From NCBI RefSeq assembly GCF_018492665.1, contig NZ_JAFVME010000001.1, forward strand, positions 868,001 through 932,000: a stretch of 64,000 nucleotides of DNA. Direction: 5' to 3'. A model generated the notes under the pieces. It saw nothing but the letters and a program-made list of their open reading frames with translations, was not told where the DNA came from and made no database searches. The stretch comes from Pedobacter sp. B4-66. Its GTDB lineage: Bacteria > Bacteroidota > Bacteroidia > Sphingobacteriales > Sphingobacteriaceae. The position numbers and the translations under genes were made by a program. Below are positions 19,541-28,854 of this stretch, piece by piece. The first letter of the stretch is position 1. Every line of letters begins with the position of its first letter.

Positions 19541-20947
19541 ATGAGCAAAACATTATTTGATAAGGTTTGGGACACTCACGTGGTACGTAAAATTGAAGGA
19601 GGCCCAGATGTGCTTTTTATCGATCGCCACCTTATCCACGAAGTAACAAGTCCTGTTGCCTTTTTAGGTTTAAAAAGCAGAGGAATAAAAGTTTTATATC
19701 CTGAGCGTACATTTGCTACGGCAGATCATAACACGCCTACAATTAACCAACATTTACCTGTTGCTGATCCGCTTTCAGCTAACCAGTTAAAAGCATTAGA
19801 GTCTAACTCTAATGAGTATGGTATCAGCCACTGGGGATTAGGTCACCAAAAAAATGGTATTGTCCATGTTGTAGGTCCTGAATACGGAATTACACAACCT
19901 GGAGCTACCATCGTTTGTGGTGATTCACATACTTCTACGCATGGTGCTTTTGGTGCTATCGCTTTTGGTATTGGTACTTCTGAAGTAGAAATGGTACTTT
20001 CTACTCAGTGTATTATGCAGCCAAAACCTAAAAAAATGCGCATCAATGTTAATGGTAAATTGGGTGTAGGTGTTACTCCTAAAGACGTTGCATTGTTCAT
20101 CATTTCTCAACTTACTACTTCTGGCGCAACTGGATATTTTGTTGAGTATGCTGGTGATGTTTTCGAAAACATGACTATGGAAGGTCGTATGACGGTTTGT
20201 AACTTAAGTATTGAAATGGGTGCCCGTGGCGGTATGATTGCTCCGGATGAAACCACTATCGAATACGTAAAAGGTCGCGAGTTTAGCCCTAAAGGCGAAG
20301 CTTGGGATAAAGCATTAGCTTACTACAAAACGTTAAAAACTGACGCTGACGCTGTTTTTGATAAAGAATTAACTTTCGATGGTTCATCAATTGAGCCAAT
20401 GATTACTTACGGTACTAACCCGGGAATGGGAATGGGAATTTCTCATGACATCCCTGATGCTGCTCACGCAGAAGGTGGTGCTGCAACCTATGCTAAATCA
20501 TTAGGTTATATGGGCTTTGCCGAAGGCGAGTCTATGATCGGTAAGAAAATTGATTTCGTGTTTGTTGGTAGCTGTACCAATGGTCGTATTGAAGATTTCA
20601 GAGCATTTACTTCTATCGTAAAAGGCAGACATAAAGCTGATGATGTAACTGTATGGTTAGTTCCTGGTTCACATATCGTTGAAGCTCAGATTAAAGAAGA
20701 AGGTTTACTTGACATTTTAACTGAAGCTGGCTTTGAATTACGCCAACCTGGTTGCTCGGCTTGTTTAGCAATGAACGACGATAAGATACCTGCAGGAAAA
20801 TATGCTGTAAGTACCTCGAACAGAAATTTTGAAGGAAGACAAGGTCCTGGTTCTAGAACCATGTTAGCCAGTCCATTAGTTGCTGCAGCTGCAGCTGTTA
20901 CCGGCGTGGTTACAGACCCAAGAACATTAATTGAAGAACTTGTCTAA
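19541..20947 (+). CDS. leuC: 3-isopropylmalate dehydratase, large subunit
   Basis: 468 residues of the aconitase family. The three [4Fe-4S] ligands are C345 (GSCTNGR), C405 and C408 (PGCSAC). With LeuD it isomerises 2- to 3-isopropylmalate. With citramalate as feed it would also serve the pyruvate route to isoleucine. The gene follows leuA and precedes leuD by 19 bases. Confidence 0.97.
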   Translation: MSKTLFDKVWDTHVVRKIEGGPDVLFIDRHLIHEVTSPVAFLGLKSRGIKVLYPERTFATADHNTPTINQHLPVADPLSANQLKALESNSNEYGISHWGLGHQKNGIVHVVGPEYGITQPGATIVCGDSHTSTHGAFGAIAFGIGTSEVEMVLSTQCIMQPKPKKMRINVNGKLGVGVTPKDVALFIISQLTTSGATGYFVEYAGDVFENMTMEGRMTVCNLSIEMGARGGMIAPDETTIEYVKGREFSPKGEAWDKALAYYKTLKTDADAVFDKELTFDGSSIEPMITYGTNPGMGMGISHDIPDAAHAEGGAATYAKSLGYMGFAEGESMIGKKIDFVFVGSCTNGRIEDFRAFTSIVKGRHKADDVTVWLVPGSHIVEAQIKEEGLLDILTEAGFELRQPGCSACLAMNDDKIPAGKYAVSTSNRNFEGRQGPGSRTMLASPLVAAAAAVTGVVTDPRTLIEELV

Positions 20948-20966
20948 ACACACTTAAAAGATTAAA

Positions 20967-21563
20967 ATGGCCTACGATAAATTTAATATCCTAAAAAGCA
21001 CCGCGGTTCCACTTCCAATTGAAAACGTGGATACCGATCAGTTAATTCCTGCTCGCTTTTTAAAAGCTACAGAACGCGTTGGATTTGGCGATAACCTTTT
21101 CCGCGACTGGAGATATAACCCAGATAACACACCGAAAAAAGACTTCGTATTAAACAACCCTATTTATAGCGGAAAAATACTTGTTGGTGGTAAAAACTTT
21201 GGTTCAGGTTCATCAAGAGAGCATGCTGCATGGTCTGTTTATGATTATGGATTCAGATGTGTAGTATCAAGCTTCTTTGCCGATATCTTTAGAAACAACT
21301 GCCTAAACATTGGTGTATTGCCAGTTCAGGTTAGTCCTGAGTTTTCTGAAAAGATCTTTGCAGCAATTTTTGCTGATCCTAATACTGAACTTGAAGTAAA
21401 CTTACCAGAACAAACCATTACACTTTTAGCAACCGGCGAAAAAGAAACTTTCGAAATTAGTCCTTATAAAAAAGACAACATGTTGAATGGTTTCGATGAC
21501 ATCGATTACCTACAAAGCATAAAACCAGAAATAGAAGAGTTTGCGTTGCAACTTCCTCTTTAA
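20967..21563 (+). CDS. leuD: 3-isopropylmalate dehydratase, small subunit
   Basis: 198 residues, normal length for the swivel domain of LeuCD. It carries NVDTDQLIPARFLK near the N-terminus and the GSGSSREHAAW active-site loop. It completes the isomerase with the leuC product. Followed by a 107-base gap filled largely by a REP-like palindrome. Confidence 0.97.
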   Translation: MAYDKFNILKSTAVPLPIENVDTDQLIPARFLKATERVGFGDNLFRDWRYNPDNTPKKDFVLNNPIYSGKILVGGKNFGSGSSREHAAWSVYDYGFRCVVSSFFADIFRNNCLNIGVLPVQVSPEFSEKIFAAIFADPNTELEVNLPEQTITLLATGEKETFEISPYKKDNMLNGFDDIDYLQSIKPEIEEFALQLPL

Positions 21564-21577
21564 GAAACAATGTAAGC

Positions 21578-21642
21578 TACTCATCGTCATCCTGACCTCA
21601 ACGAAGCTGCGAAGCAAAATAAATTCAGGATGACGATGAGTA
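21578..21642. repeat. REP-like palindrome between leuD and the second leuA/cimA gene
   Basis: An 18-bp perfect stem, arms 21578-21595 and 21625-21642, around a 29-base loop. Outer core ATCGTCATCC/GGATGACGAT resembles the element at 9239-9266. It lies inside the operon, so it is transcribed and would fold into a long hairpin. Confidence 0.65.
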
Positions 21643-21669
21643 TAAAGAAAACAACGTAAGATCCCGTAC

Positions 21670-23187
21670 ATGGAAAGAAGGAAAATAGAGATAATGGATA
21701 CTACACTCCGCGATGGAGAACAAACATCGGGTGTGTCTTTTTCCATTTCAGAAAAGTTAACCATAGCCCAGCTACTATTGGAAGAACTCCATGTAGATAG
21801 GGCTGAAATTGCTTCTGCACGTGTATCTGACGGAGAATTTCAGGCTGTAAAAGCCGTTTTAAATTGGGCAGAAGAAAATGGATATGCAGATCGCATAGAA
21901 GTATTATCTTTTGTTGATAATGGCGTTTCTATTGACTGGATGTTAAACGCAGGGGTTAAAGTTCAAAACCTGCTAACCAAAGGTTCATTAAACCATTTAA
22001 CGCATCAGCTTAAAAAAACACCTGAACAGCATTTTGCAGAAATTAAGCATGTTATTGATCTGGCAGTTGCCAACAACATTGCTACCAATGTTTATTTAGA
22101 AGATTGGAGTAATGGCATGCGTAACTCTCCAGAGTATGTTTTACAATTATTAGATTTTCTGACTACTCAGCCTATAAAAAGAATATTATTACCGGATACA
22201 CTAGGTATTTTAACACCTGGCGAAACCTTTAAATATGTTACCGAACTTAAATCGAAATACCCCGATACCCATTTTGATTTCCACGCTCATAACGATTATG
22301 ATCTTGGTACAGCAAATGTATTGGAATCTGTAAAAGCCGGAATAAGCGGTTTACATTTAACGGTAAACGGTATGGGCGAAAGAGCAGGAAATGCAGCGAT
22401 GGCAAGTGCTATAGCAGTAATTAACGACTTTGCTCCCGAGGTTGAAGTAGGACTTAAAGAATCATCAATCTATAAAGTTAGTAAGCTTGTCGAAACATTT
22501 TCCGGTGTTCGAATTCCTTCTAACAAACCTATTGTTGGCGACAATGTGTTCACCCAAACAGCTGGCATTCATGCTGATGGCGACAACAAAAACAATTTAT
22601 ACTTTAACGACCTTCTACCAGAACGTTTCGGTAGAAAACGCAGTTATGCATTAGGAAAAACTTCCGGTAAAGCCAATATTGAAAAAAACCTGCAAGAATT
22701 AGGCTTAAAACTAAACGATGCCGACCTAAAGAAAGTAACTCAAAGAGTTATTGAATTAGGCGACAAAAAAGAAACCGTAACCAAAGAAGATCTTCCTTAC
22801 ATCATTTCGGATGTATTAGACAGTAGCCTTTACGAAGAAAAGGTCGTTGTAGAATCTTACGTTTTGATGAATGCAATGGGTTTACGCCCATCTGCTACCA
22901 TTTCTGTGGTAATTGAAGGAGAAAAGTTTGAAGAAAATGCGCAAGGAGATGGTCAGTTTGATGCATTTATGAACGCACTAACCAACGTTTACGCAAAGAA
23001 ACAAAGAAGCTTACCAAAACTGATTGATTATGCTGTAAGGATAGCTCCCGGAAGTAATTCAGACGCCTTATGCGAAACAATTATTACCTGGGAAACAGAT
23101 CAAAAAGTATTTATAACCAGAGGACTTGATTCAGATCAGACTGTTTGTGCTATTAAGGCTACCCAAAAAATGTTGAACATTATTTAA
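21670..23187 (+). CDS. Second LeuA-family enzyme with regulatory domain (citramalate/2-isopropylmalate synthase type)
   Basis: 505 residues: catalytic barrel with DTTLRDGEQ at 10-18 and metal motif HAHND, linker, then a C-terminal LeuA allosteric domain (about 375-505). It could be a citramalate synthase (pyruvate plus acetyl-CoA, giving 2-oxobutanoate through LeuCDB), a feedback-sensitive 2-isopropylmalate synthase, or a regulatory partner of the short LeuA. Sequence inspection cannot choose. It lies between leuD and leuB, which suits either role. Confidence 0.8.
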   Translation: MERRKIEIMDTTLRDGEQTSGVSFSISEKLTIAQLLLEELHVDRAEIASARVSDGEFQAVKAVLNWAEENGYADRIEVLSFVDNGVSIDWMLNAGVKVQNLLTKGSLNHLTHQLKKTPEQHFAEIKHVIDLAVANNIATNVYLEDWSNGMRNSPEYVLQLLDFLTTQPIKRILLPDTLGILTPGETFKYVTELKSKYPDTHFDFHAHNDYDLGTANVLESVKAGISGLHLTVNGMGERAGNAAMASAIAVINDFAPEVEVGLKESSIYKVSKLVETFSGVRIPSNKPIVGDNVFTQTAGIHADGDNKNNLYFNDLLPERFGRKRSYALGKTSGKANIEKNLQELGLKLNDADLKKVTQRVIELGDKKETVTKEDLPYIISDVLDSSLYEEKVVVESYVLMNAMGLRPSATISVVIEGEKFEENAQGDGQFDAFMNALTNVYAKKQRSLPKLIDYAVRIAPGSNSDALCETIITWETDQKVFITRGLDSDQTVCAIKATQKMLNII

Positions 23188-23259
23188 GGTCAAAATTAGT
23201 ATTATAACAAAAAACTGGCTATAATTAAACAAATATTAAAAAACACAATTAGAAAATAT

Positions 23260-24318
23260 ATGAAACTTAATATCGCTCTTTTAGCGGGAGATGGAATTGG
23301 ACCTGAGGTTATTGATCAGGCAGTTAAGGTATCAAATGCCGTAGCACAAAAATTTAATCACGAAATTGTATGGACTTCTGCCCTAACCGGCGCTTGTGCA
23401 ATTGATGCTGTTGGCGAACCTTATCCGGATGCAACACACGAGATCTGTATGGCAGCTGATGCTGTTTTATTTGGTGCTATCGGTCATCCACGTTATGACA
23501 ATGATCCAAAAGCTACTGTTCGTCCAGAACAAGGACTTCTAAAAATGCGTAAAAAACTGGGCTTATTTGCAAACGTACGTCCAACATTTACTTTCCCATC
23601 TTTAATTGATAACTCTCCATTAAAAAGAGAGCGTATAGAAGGTACTGATCTTATCATCTTACGTGAATTAACAGGTGGTATTTATTTCGGCGAAAGAGGT
23701 AGAAAAGACGATGGCAATACTGCTTTCGATACTTGTACTTACACCAGAGAAGAAGTTCAACGCCTTGCTAAATTAGGCTTTGAAATGGCTATGACTCGTA
23801 GCAAAAGACTTTGCTGTGTAGATAAAGCTAACGTATTGGAAACTTCACGTTTGTGGAGAGAAACAGTACAAGACATGGAAAAAGATTTCCCTGAGGTTAC
23901 TGTAAGTTACGAGTTTGTTGATGCAGTTGCGATGCGTTTGGTTCAATGGCCAAATTCATACGATGTATTGATCACTGAAAACTTATTTGGTGATATTTTA
24001 ACTGACGAAGCATCTGTAATTTCTGGTTCTATGGGCCTAATGCCATCTGCTTCAATCGGTGTTCATACTTCTTTGTTCGAGCCAATTCATGGTTCATATC
24101 CTCAAGCTGCAGGTAAAGACATCGCTAATCCTTTAGCTACTGTACTATCTGCTGCAATGATGTTCGAAGATGCTTTCGGATTAAAAGAAGAAGCAGAATT
24201 GATCAGAGCTGTAGTAAACAAATCTCTTGCAGAAGGTATCGTTACCGAAGACCTTTCAGGAAAAAACAAAGCATACAAAACAAGTGAAGTTGGTGATTGG
24301 TTAGCTAAAAACATCTAG
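23260..24318 (+). CDS. leuB: 3-isopropylmalate dehydrogenase
   Basis: 352 residues, the standard length. Beta-decarboxylating dehydrogenase features: GDGIGPEV at the start, NAD loop and the substrate segment ENLFGDILTDEAS. It oxidises and decarboxylates 3-isopropylmalate to 2-oxoisocaproate, the last leucine-specific step before IlvE. Separated from the preceding gene by 72 bases and from ilvA by 89 bases containing a hairpin. Confidence 0.96.
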   Translation: MKLNIALLAGDGIGPEVIDQAVKVSNAVAQKFNHEIVWTSALTGACAIDAVGEPYPDATHEICMAADAVLFGAIGHPRYDNDPKATVRPEQGLLKMRKKLGLFANVRPTFTFPSLIDNSPLKRERIEGTDLIILRELTGGIYFGERGRKDDGNTAFDTCTYTREEVQRLAKLGFEMAMTRSKRLCCVDKANVLETSRLWRETVQDMEKDFPEVTVSYEFVDAVAMRLVQWPNSYDVLITENLFGDILTDEASVISGSMGLMPSASIGVHTSLFEPIHGSYPQAAGKDIANPLATVLSAAMMFEDAFGLKEEAELIRAVVNKSLAEGIVTEDLSGKNKAYKTSEVGDWLAKNI

Positions 24319-24363
24319 TAGCTAAACATCTTTTCATTTTCCACTACGGGAGAAACAAATTTA

Positions 24364-24391
24364 AACCCTTATCTGTTATCAGGTAAGGGTT
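24364..24391 (+). repeat. Hairpin between leuB and ilvA
   Basis: 12-bp stem with one G-T pair, arms 24364-24375 and 24380-24391, 4-base loop TTAT. It ends 16 bases before the ilvA ATG and has only a weak T-rich follow-up (ACATCTTTT), so it may be a partial terminator or an RNA-processing site. Confidence 0.45.
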
Positions 24392-24407
24392 ACATCTTTT
24401 AAAAAAC

Positions 24408-25655
24408 ATGACAGAGAATACTGTTAAATTAGATTCCAAAGCCGCATCGCAACGATTAGCAGATGTTGTAAAGCATACCCCGCTCATCTACAACTCTAAG
24501 TTATCTGAAAAATACGAGTGTGAAATATACTTAAAGCGCGAAGACCTTCAGATTGTACGTTCCTACAAATTACGTGGTGCTTACAACATGATTAGTCAGC
24601 TAACCTCTGAAGAATTAAGTCGTGGAGTTGTTTGTGCCAGTGCCGGAAACCATGCCCAGGGCGTTGCTTTCTCTTGCGATAAACTCGGCACAAAAGGTGT
24701 AATCTTTATGCCCGAAATTACGCCTAGACAAAAAGTTAAGCAAACAGAGATGTTTGGCAACGGCAGTGTAGAGTTGGTTTTAGTTGGAGATACTTTTGAT
24801 GACTGCCTAATGGAAGCTTTGGCTTATACCAAAGAGCACAACATGACTTTTATCCCTCCATTTGATAATTATAGCATTATTGAAGGTCAGGGTACTGTTG
24901 GTGTAGAAATATTAGAAGATCTACCAAGTGTTGAGGTTGTGATTATGCCAATTGGTGGTGGTGGTTTAGCTGCCGGAGTTGGAAGCTATTTAAAGAATGA
25001 AATTCCAAATATACAGTTGATTGGTGTTGAGCCTGAAGGCGCTCCATCTATGCTAAAAGCATTTGAACATGGTGGCCCAATAACATTACCTGAAATCAAT
25101 CGTTTTGTTGATGGTGCCTCTGTAAAGCGCGTGGGTAACCTAACTTACGAACTTTGTACAAAGGTATTGGATAGTATGTTACCAGTTGCCGAAGGAAAAA
25201 TCTGCACCACAATTTTAAAGCTTTACAACGAGGATGCCATAGTAGTTGAACCAGCCGGAGCATTATCGGTAGCCGTACTGGATGCTTGTAAGGACAAAAT
25301 AAAAGGAAAAACTGTAGTTTGTGTAATAAGTGGTGGAAATAATGACATCGAGCGCATGCAGGAGATCAAAGAGAAATCTTTACTTTATGAAGGGCTTAAA
25401 CATTACTTCATTGTCCGTTTTCCGCAAAGACCGGGTGCACTTAAACTTTTTGTCAACAATGTGCTTGGTCCACATGATGACATTACTCGTTTTGAGTTTA
25501 TTAAAAAAACCAATAAGGAAAATGGCCCTGCATTAGTGGGTATTGAACTAACTCATCCTGCTGATTATGACGCTTTAGTGCAAAGAATGAAGGAATTTAA
25601 GTTTGAAATTATAGAACTTAACAATGATAAAACGCTTTTCGAATATTTGGTTTAA
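24408..25655 (+). CDS. ilvA: Threonine ammonia-lyase (biosynthetic type)
   Basis: 415 residues. PLP lysine K54 in SYKLRGAYN, the glycine-rich phosphate loop (GGGGLAAGVG), and a single C-terminal ACT-like regulatory domain from about residue 330 (HYFIVRFPQRPGALK). It deaminates threonine to 2-oxobutanoate, the entry to isoleucine. The one-domain regulatory tail is like the Bacillus and Corynebacterium enzymes and shorter than E. coli IlvA. It is the last biosynthetic gene of the operon. Confidence 0.94.
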   Translation: MTENTVKLDSKAASQRLADVVKHTPLIYNSKLSEKYECEIYLKREDLQIVRSYKLRGAYNMISQLTSEELSRGVVCASAGNHAQGVAFSCDKLGTKGVIFMPEITPRQKVKQTEMFGNGSVELVLVGDTFDDCLMEALAYTKEHNMTFIPPFDNYSIIEGQGTVGVEILEDLPSVEVVIMPIGGGGLAAGVGSYLKNEIPNIQLIGVEPEGAPSMLKAFEHGGPITLPEINRFVDGASVKRVGNLTYELCTKVLDSMLPVAEGKICTTILKLYNEDAIVVEPAGALSVAVLDACKDKIKGKTVVCVISGGNNDIERMQEIKEKSLLYEGLKHYFIVRFPQRPGALKLFVNNVLGPHDDITRFEFIKKTNKENGPALVGIELTHPADYDALVQRMKEFKFEIIELNNDKTLFEYLV

Positions 25656-25734
25656 CTTTATAGAATACAACAATATTCTGCATAACATTTCAATTACAGA
25701 ATAAGCATTTATTAAGCTTTAAATTTTATGGCAA

Positions 25735-25742
25735 TAAATTTG
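25735..25742 (+). promoter_or_regulatory. Candidate -7 element of the small lipoprotein gene
   Basis: TAAATTTG, a full TAnnTTTG match 30 bases before the ATG at 25772. No matching -33 TTTG is found at the right spacing. Confidence 0.3.
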
Positions 25743-25771
25743 CTTAACTAAATTTAAAACACACAAATCAC

Positions 25772-26191
25772 ATGAAAAAGCTTTTATTTTTAATCCTTTG
25801 TACCACTACGCTAGGCTTGGTGTCGTGCAAAAAAGACACCATCATTAATGAAACGACACCTAACAGGACTTTCATCTATACGATAAATCCAAGCTCGTGG
25901 ACGTTAAATGCAGAAAAAGACACATATACGACAATACTGGATATTCCAGAAATTGATGACATAACTTTAGATGATGAGGGTGTTTTGATCTACATAACAG
26001 ATCCTGATAATGCAAATGTTCAGAAACCATTACCTCATACATTTAATTTCGCGGCATATAGTTATGAATTCACGCAAGGGGAAATAAGGGTTCACATACA
26101 GAATTCTGATACAGATCAACTAATACCTAAAGCACCAACAAAACCTATTACAGCAAAAGTTATCATCATACCTTCTGAGTTCCAACCATAA
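25772..26191 (+). CDS. Small predicted lipoprotein, unknown function
   Basis: 139 residues. A signal peptide ends in a lipobox LVSC with C19 as the lipidated residue, followed by KKD. The mature part is a beta-rich domain without recognised family signature. It would be anchored in the inner or outer membrane. It follows ilvA by 116 bases on the same strand and precedes a strong terminator, so it may be read through from the amino acid operon or have its own promoter. No functional tie to the pathway is evident. Confidence 0.8.
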   Translation: MKKLLFLILCTTTLGLVSCKKDTIINETTPNRTFIYTINPSSWTLNAEKDTYTTILDIPEIDDITLDDEGVLIYITDPDNANVQKPLPHTFNFAAYSYEFTQGEIRVHIQNSDTDQLIPKAPTKPITAKVIIIPSEFQP

Positions 26192-26240
26192 TTACCGGTT
26201 GTGGAGTTTTAGGAAAAAGGTTAAAAATTAATTATACTTC

Positions 26241-26278
26241 AAAAAAGACCAATGTTATAAATAACATTGGTCTTTTTT
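26241..26278 (+). terminator. Strong intrinsic terminator closing the ilv-leu region
   Basis: Perfect 18-bp inverted repeat (26241-26258 with 26261-26278) with a 2-base centre, starting with an A-run and ending in a T-run, so it can act in both directions. Confidence 0.9.
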
Positions 26279-26555
26279 TATATGCAATTTTTTTGGCTTC
26301 TATTTCTCCCTCGGCTTTGCTACCTATCTTGTTCGCCCTTTGTTCGGCCCTGGTCGAACGAGGTACGAACAAGGTGCGTTTAAAGGTGGTGCCAGAGACG
26401 ACTATATTTTAGGCCGAAAATCGGATCCTTATAGGACCTGAAATTAAACCATTACATCAAAAGAACGCTACGAATTCAGTTCATTTTTCAACTAACTGGC
26501 ATTCATTCACTTTGCTAAAATAAATATAAGAAAAATATATTATTAAAGATAAATC
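26279..26555. other. Spacer with nested inverted repeat
   Basis: No gene seen. It contains CTTGTTCG (26328-26335) and CGAACAAG (26366-26373), with a smaller GTTCG/CGAAC pair nested inside, in a locally GC-richer patch. This may be another family of dispersed palindromes. Confidence 0.4.
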
Positions 26556-27554
26556 TTAAATACCGTATTCTAAAAAATGACCTATGTTCGCTTGAACATG
26601 GTCATTCTTTTTATGTTCTCCCCTATTCAATTGAATTGCCCTGATTTTTACGCCATTTCTTTCCAATAACAACTCTTCGTAGAAACCTTTGTAATAAACA
26701 TCTTTAACCTCAAATCGTCTGCTGTTCCACGAACTTTTTAAATCCACCCATTCAGGATAAAAAACAACGTTATCTTTGGTGGCATTGATGCCCAATTTCA
26801 AAGCATCCTCTGCACTTAAAACCACAGCATTTCCTAATATTTGAGCGGTGTAAATATGATCCGGATGGTGATAAATATCTGCTGGCTTTCCTTTCTGTAA
26901 AAGCTTACCATCTTTCAAAATCAGCAACTCATCTGATAGGAACAAACCATCTGCAGGATCATGAGAGACCATAATAACGGTAACCCCAGTATCAGCAGCA
27001 ATTCGTTTAATATCAGCACGTAGCTGGTTTTTCAACAACGCATCAACCTGACTAAAAGGCTCATCTAACAGTAAAACCGAGGTATCGCTTACCAGCGCTT
27101 TCGCTATAGCTACACGTTGTTGCTCTCCTCCACTCAACTCGGTAATTTTCTTGTCTTTAAGGTGCATAATGTGCAAATGCTCCATCATATCCATAGTTTT
27201 AGACTGCTTGGATTGCACGTTAGTGTTAGACAACATGGAAGCAATATTATCATACACTTTCGCATAGATATTAAGAGAAAAATCCTGGGTAACCATTTTC
27301 ATTTGCTTATGGCCGGGTATTAGTTGCTCATCTGGGCCAAGGATTCTTTTACCCTCAAAAAGAGCCTCACCACTATCCACCTTTAGCAAACCATAAATAC
27401 ATTTTAACAATGTAGATTTTCCACTTCCACTTTCTCCAATAATGGCTACTATGTTTCCTCTTTTAATATCAAAGCTAATTTCCTTAACTCCCGAAGCTTG
27501 TTCGGTCTGATATTGCTTGGTCAGGTTTTTTACGGTAATGATCTGTTCTTCCAC
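26556..27554 (-). CDS. Stand-alone ABC transporter ATPase (PotA/CysA-like)
   Basis: 332 residues. Walker A GESGSGKST at 40-48, signature LSGGEQQR, Walker B LLLDEPFSQVD, H-loop SHDP, and a C-terminal extension of about 95 residues that resembles a TOBE-like domain. This is the build of import ATPases for polyamines, sulphate or metals. No permease or binding protein is adjacent, so the partner and substrate are unknown. It lies downstream of the mannan locus on the same strand but beyond that locus's terminator, so it is probably a separate unit. Confidence 0.85.
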   Translation of the reverse strand: MEEQIITVKNLTKQYQTEQASGVKEISFDIKRGNIVAIIGESGSGKSTLLKCIYGLLKVDSGEALFEGKRILGPDEQLIPGHKQMKMVTQDFSLNIYAKVYDNIASMLSNTNVQSKQSKTMDMMEHLHIMHLKDKKITELSGGEQQRVAIAKALVSDTSVLLLDEPFSQVDALLKNQLRADIKRIAADTGVTVIMVSHDPADGLFLSDELLILKDGKLLQKGKPADIYHHPDHIYTAQILGNAVVLSAEDALKLGINATKDNVVFYPEWVDLKSSWNSRRFEVKDVYYKGFYEELLLERNGVKIRAIQLNRGEHKKNDHVQANIGHFLEYGI

Positions 27555-27590
27555 AGTTCAAAGATAATATAAAATAAAAACAGAGCTTAC

Positions 27591-27621
27591 AAAAAAGGGC
27601 GTCGAAATAGACGCCCTTTTT
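27591..27621 (-). terminator. Terminator of the SusCDE-GH76 operon
   Basis: 12-bp stem (27592-27603 with 27610-27621), with T-run on the minus strand given by the A-run at 27591-27596. It lies 22 bases beyond the GH76 stop. Confidence 0.85.
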
Positions 27622-27642
27622 AACAATACTAAAGTACCTGTA

Positions 27643-28803
27643 CTAGTTAACGTAACCTTCTTGCTTTAGCAAAGCCATCGACTCCATAAGCATTGCTCCA
27701 CTTAGTTCAGCACGCAAACCTGCTTTTCCTCCAACTGGTGCTTCCCACCAATGATATCCAAATAGGATTACAGGACTTTTAGCAGTCCCTTTAGTCCATA
27801 AGATCTGCGCACTGTTTTTTAGAAAATTAACATATCTTTTTCTAGCTGTTTCCGGCAAGTCCTTGTTTCTAATTAGCTCGGTTAAATAACGAACGAAGAT
27901 TCCTTTAAACAAATTTACATCATGATCTTCTTGTTCGGCCCAATCGCTTAATACCTTATTAGTTGTGTTTACCAGGGTACTCGTCGTCCAATCAGCAGTT
28001 TTAATAGCATCGTTCAGGTAAACTTTATTACCGGTAATTTTATAGAACTCTAAGGCAGCTCCCATATAAGTTCCTGCATTATAAGTCCAATCACCTTTAT
28101 TATCTTCTACTTTTTCGAATACCCTTCCTGATTGCTGAACAACACGATTTTCCTTCATCCAGTTGTAGATCATAGAAAGCCATTCTAAATTATTATGTCC
28201 ATTAATCACCTCTGATTCTCCATATTTTTGCCAGCGACGTGCAGCTATAATTGCAGCGGGGCCATTTGAGGGAATACCTTTACTCTTGCCATCAACTGTA
28301 TTTTCGTGATTCCAGGGAATACCTCCGCCATCAAAATCATTCCAGCCATCGGTGATCCATTTCCACAGATCCTTAGCAGAGGTTTCATAACGGGTGTCGC
28401 CGGTTGCCTCAAATGCACGTAAATGGGCCATTCCATGCCAGCCCATGTCATCATAATAGTTATTATAGAAACCTCCACCATTTTTAGCTTTCACACCTTC
28501 GTAGAAATCATAAATACGTTGTTTATATCCATTATCTTTTGTTCTCTGATAAGCGTCAACTAACACGTCCAATCCATGAGCTTCAGGCCAGTAATCATAC
28601 TGACCTACAGCTCCTAAATTGTCATTATTGAAGTGATGTTTGGTAGAGTTCCAGTAAATACTCGAAAAATTCGTACTGCTGCTATCAGCTGCTGTAGTCC
28701 AATTAACGGCATATTTTGCGCTCCTATCTATATATTCATCATTTATTTTCCCGCAAGCGCTAAATACTAGCGCTATACAGGATACTAACAACATTTTTTT
28801 CAT
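27643..28803 (-). CDS. Glycoside hydrolase family 76 lipoprotein (endo-alpha-1,6-mannanase type)
   Basis: 386 residues. Lipobox FSAC with C17, then an (alpha/alpha)6-barrel type sequence. The tandem aspartates D118-D119 in NYYDDMGWHG match the catalytic pair of GH76, and Trp/Gly-rich loops such as GGGIPWNHEN fit the family. GH76 enzymes cut the alpha-1,6-mannan backbone of fungal cell walls or related glycans. It is the only visible hydrolase of the locus and would sit on the cell surface or facing the periplasm. The signal is not followed by the acidic run that favours surface export, so the side is open. Confidence 0.9.
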   Translation of the reverse strand: MKKMLLVSCIALVFSACGKINDEYIDRSAKYAVNWTTAADSSSTNFSSIYWNSTKHHFNNDNLGAVGQYDYWPEAHGLDVLVDAYQRTKDNGYKQRIYDFYEGVKAKNGGGFYNNYYDDMGWHGMAHLRAFEATGDTRYETSAKDLWKWITDGWNDFDGGGIPWNHENTVDGKSKGIPSNGPAAIIAARRWQKYGESEVINGHNNLEWLSMIYNWMKENRVVQQSGRVFEKVEDNKGDWTYNAGTYMGAALEFYKITGNKVYLNDAIKTADWTTSTLVNTTNKVLSDWAEQEDHDVNLFKGIFVRYLTELIRNKDLPETARKRYVNFLKNSAQILWTKGTAKSPVILFGYHWWEAPVGGKAGLRAELSGAMLMESMALLKQEGYVN

Positions 28804-28854
28804 TTGTATGTTTTTACAATTGGAAACTTAATTACCATTGATTGCATTATTTTC

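Noticed and set aside
27117..27323. Plus-strand open frame inside the lone ABC ATPase gene
   Set aside because: Opposite-strand shadow of a gene with clear Walker and signature motifs.
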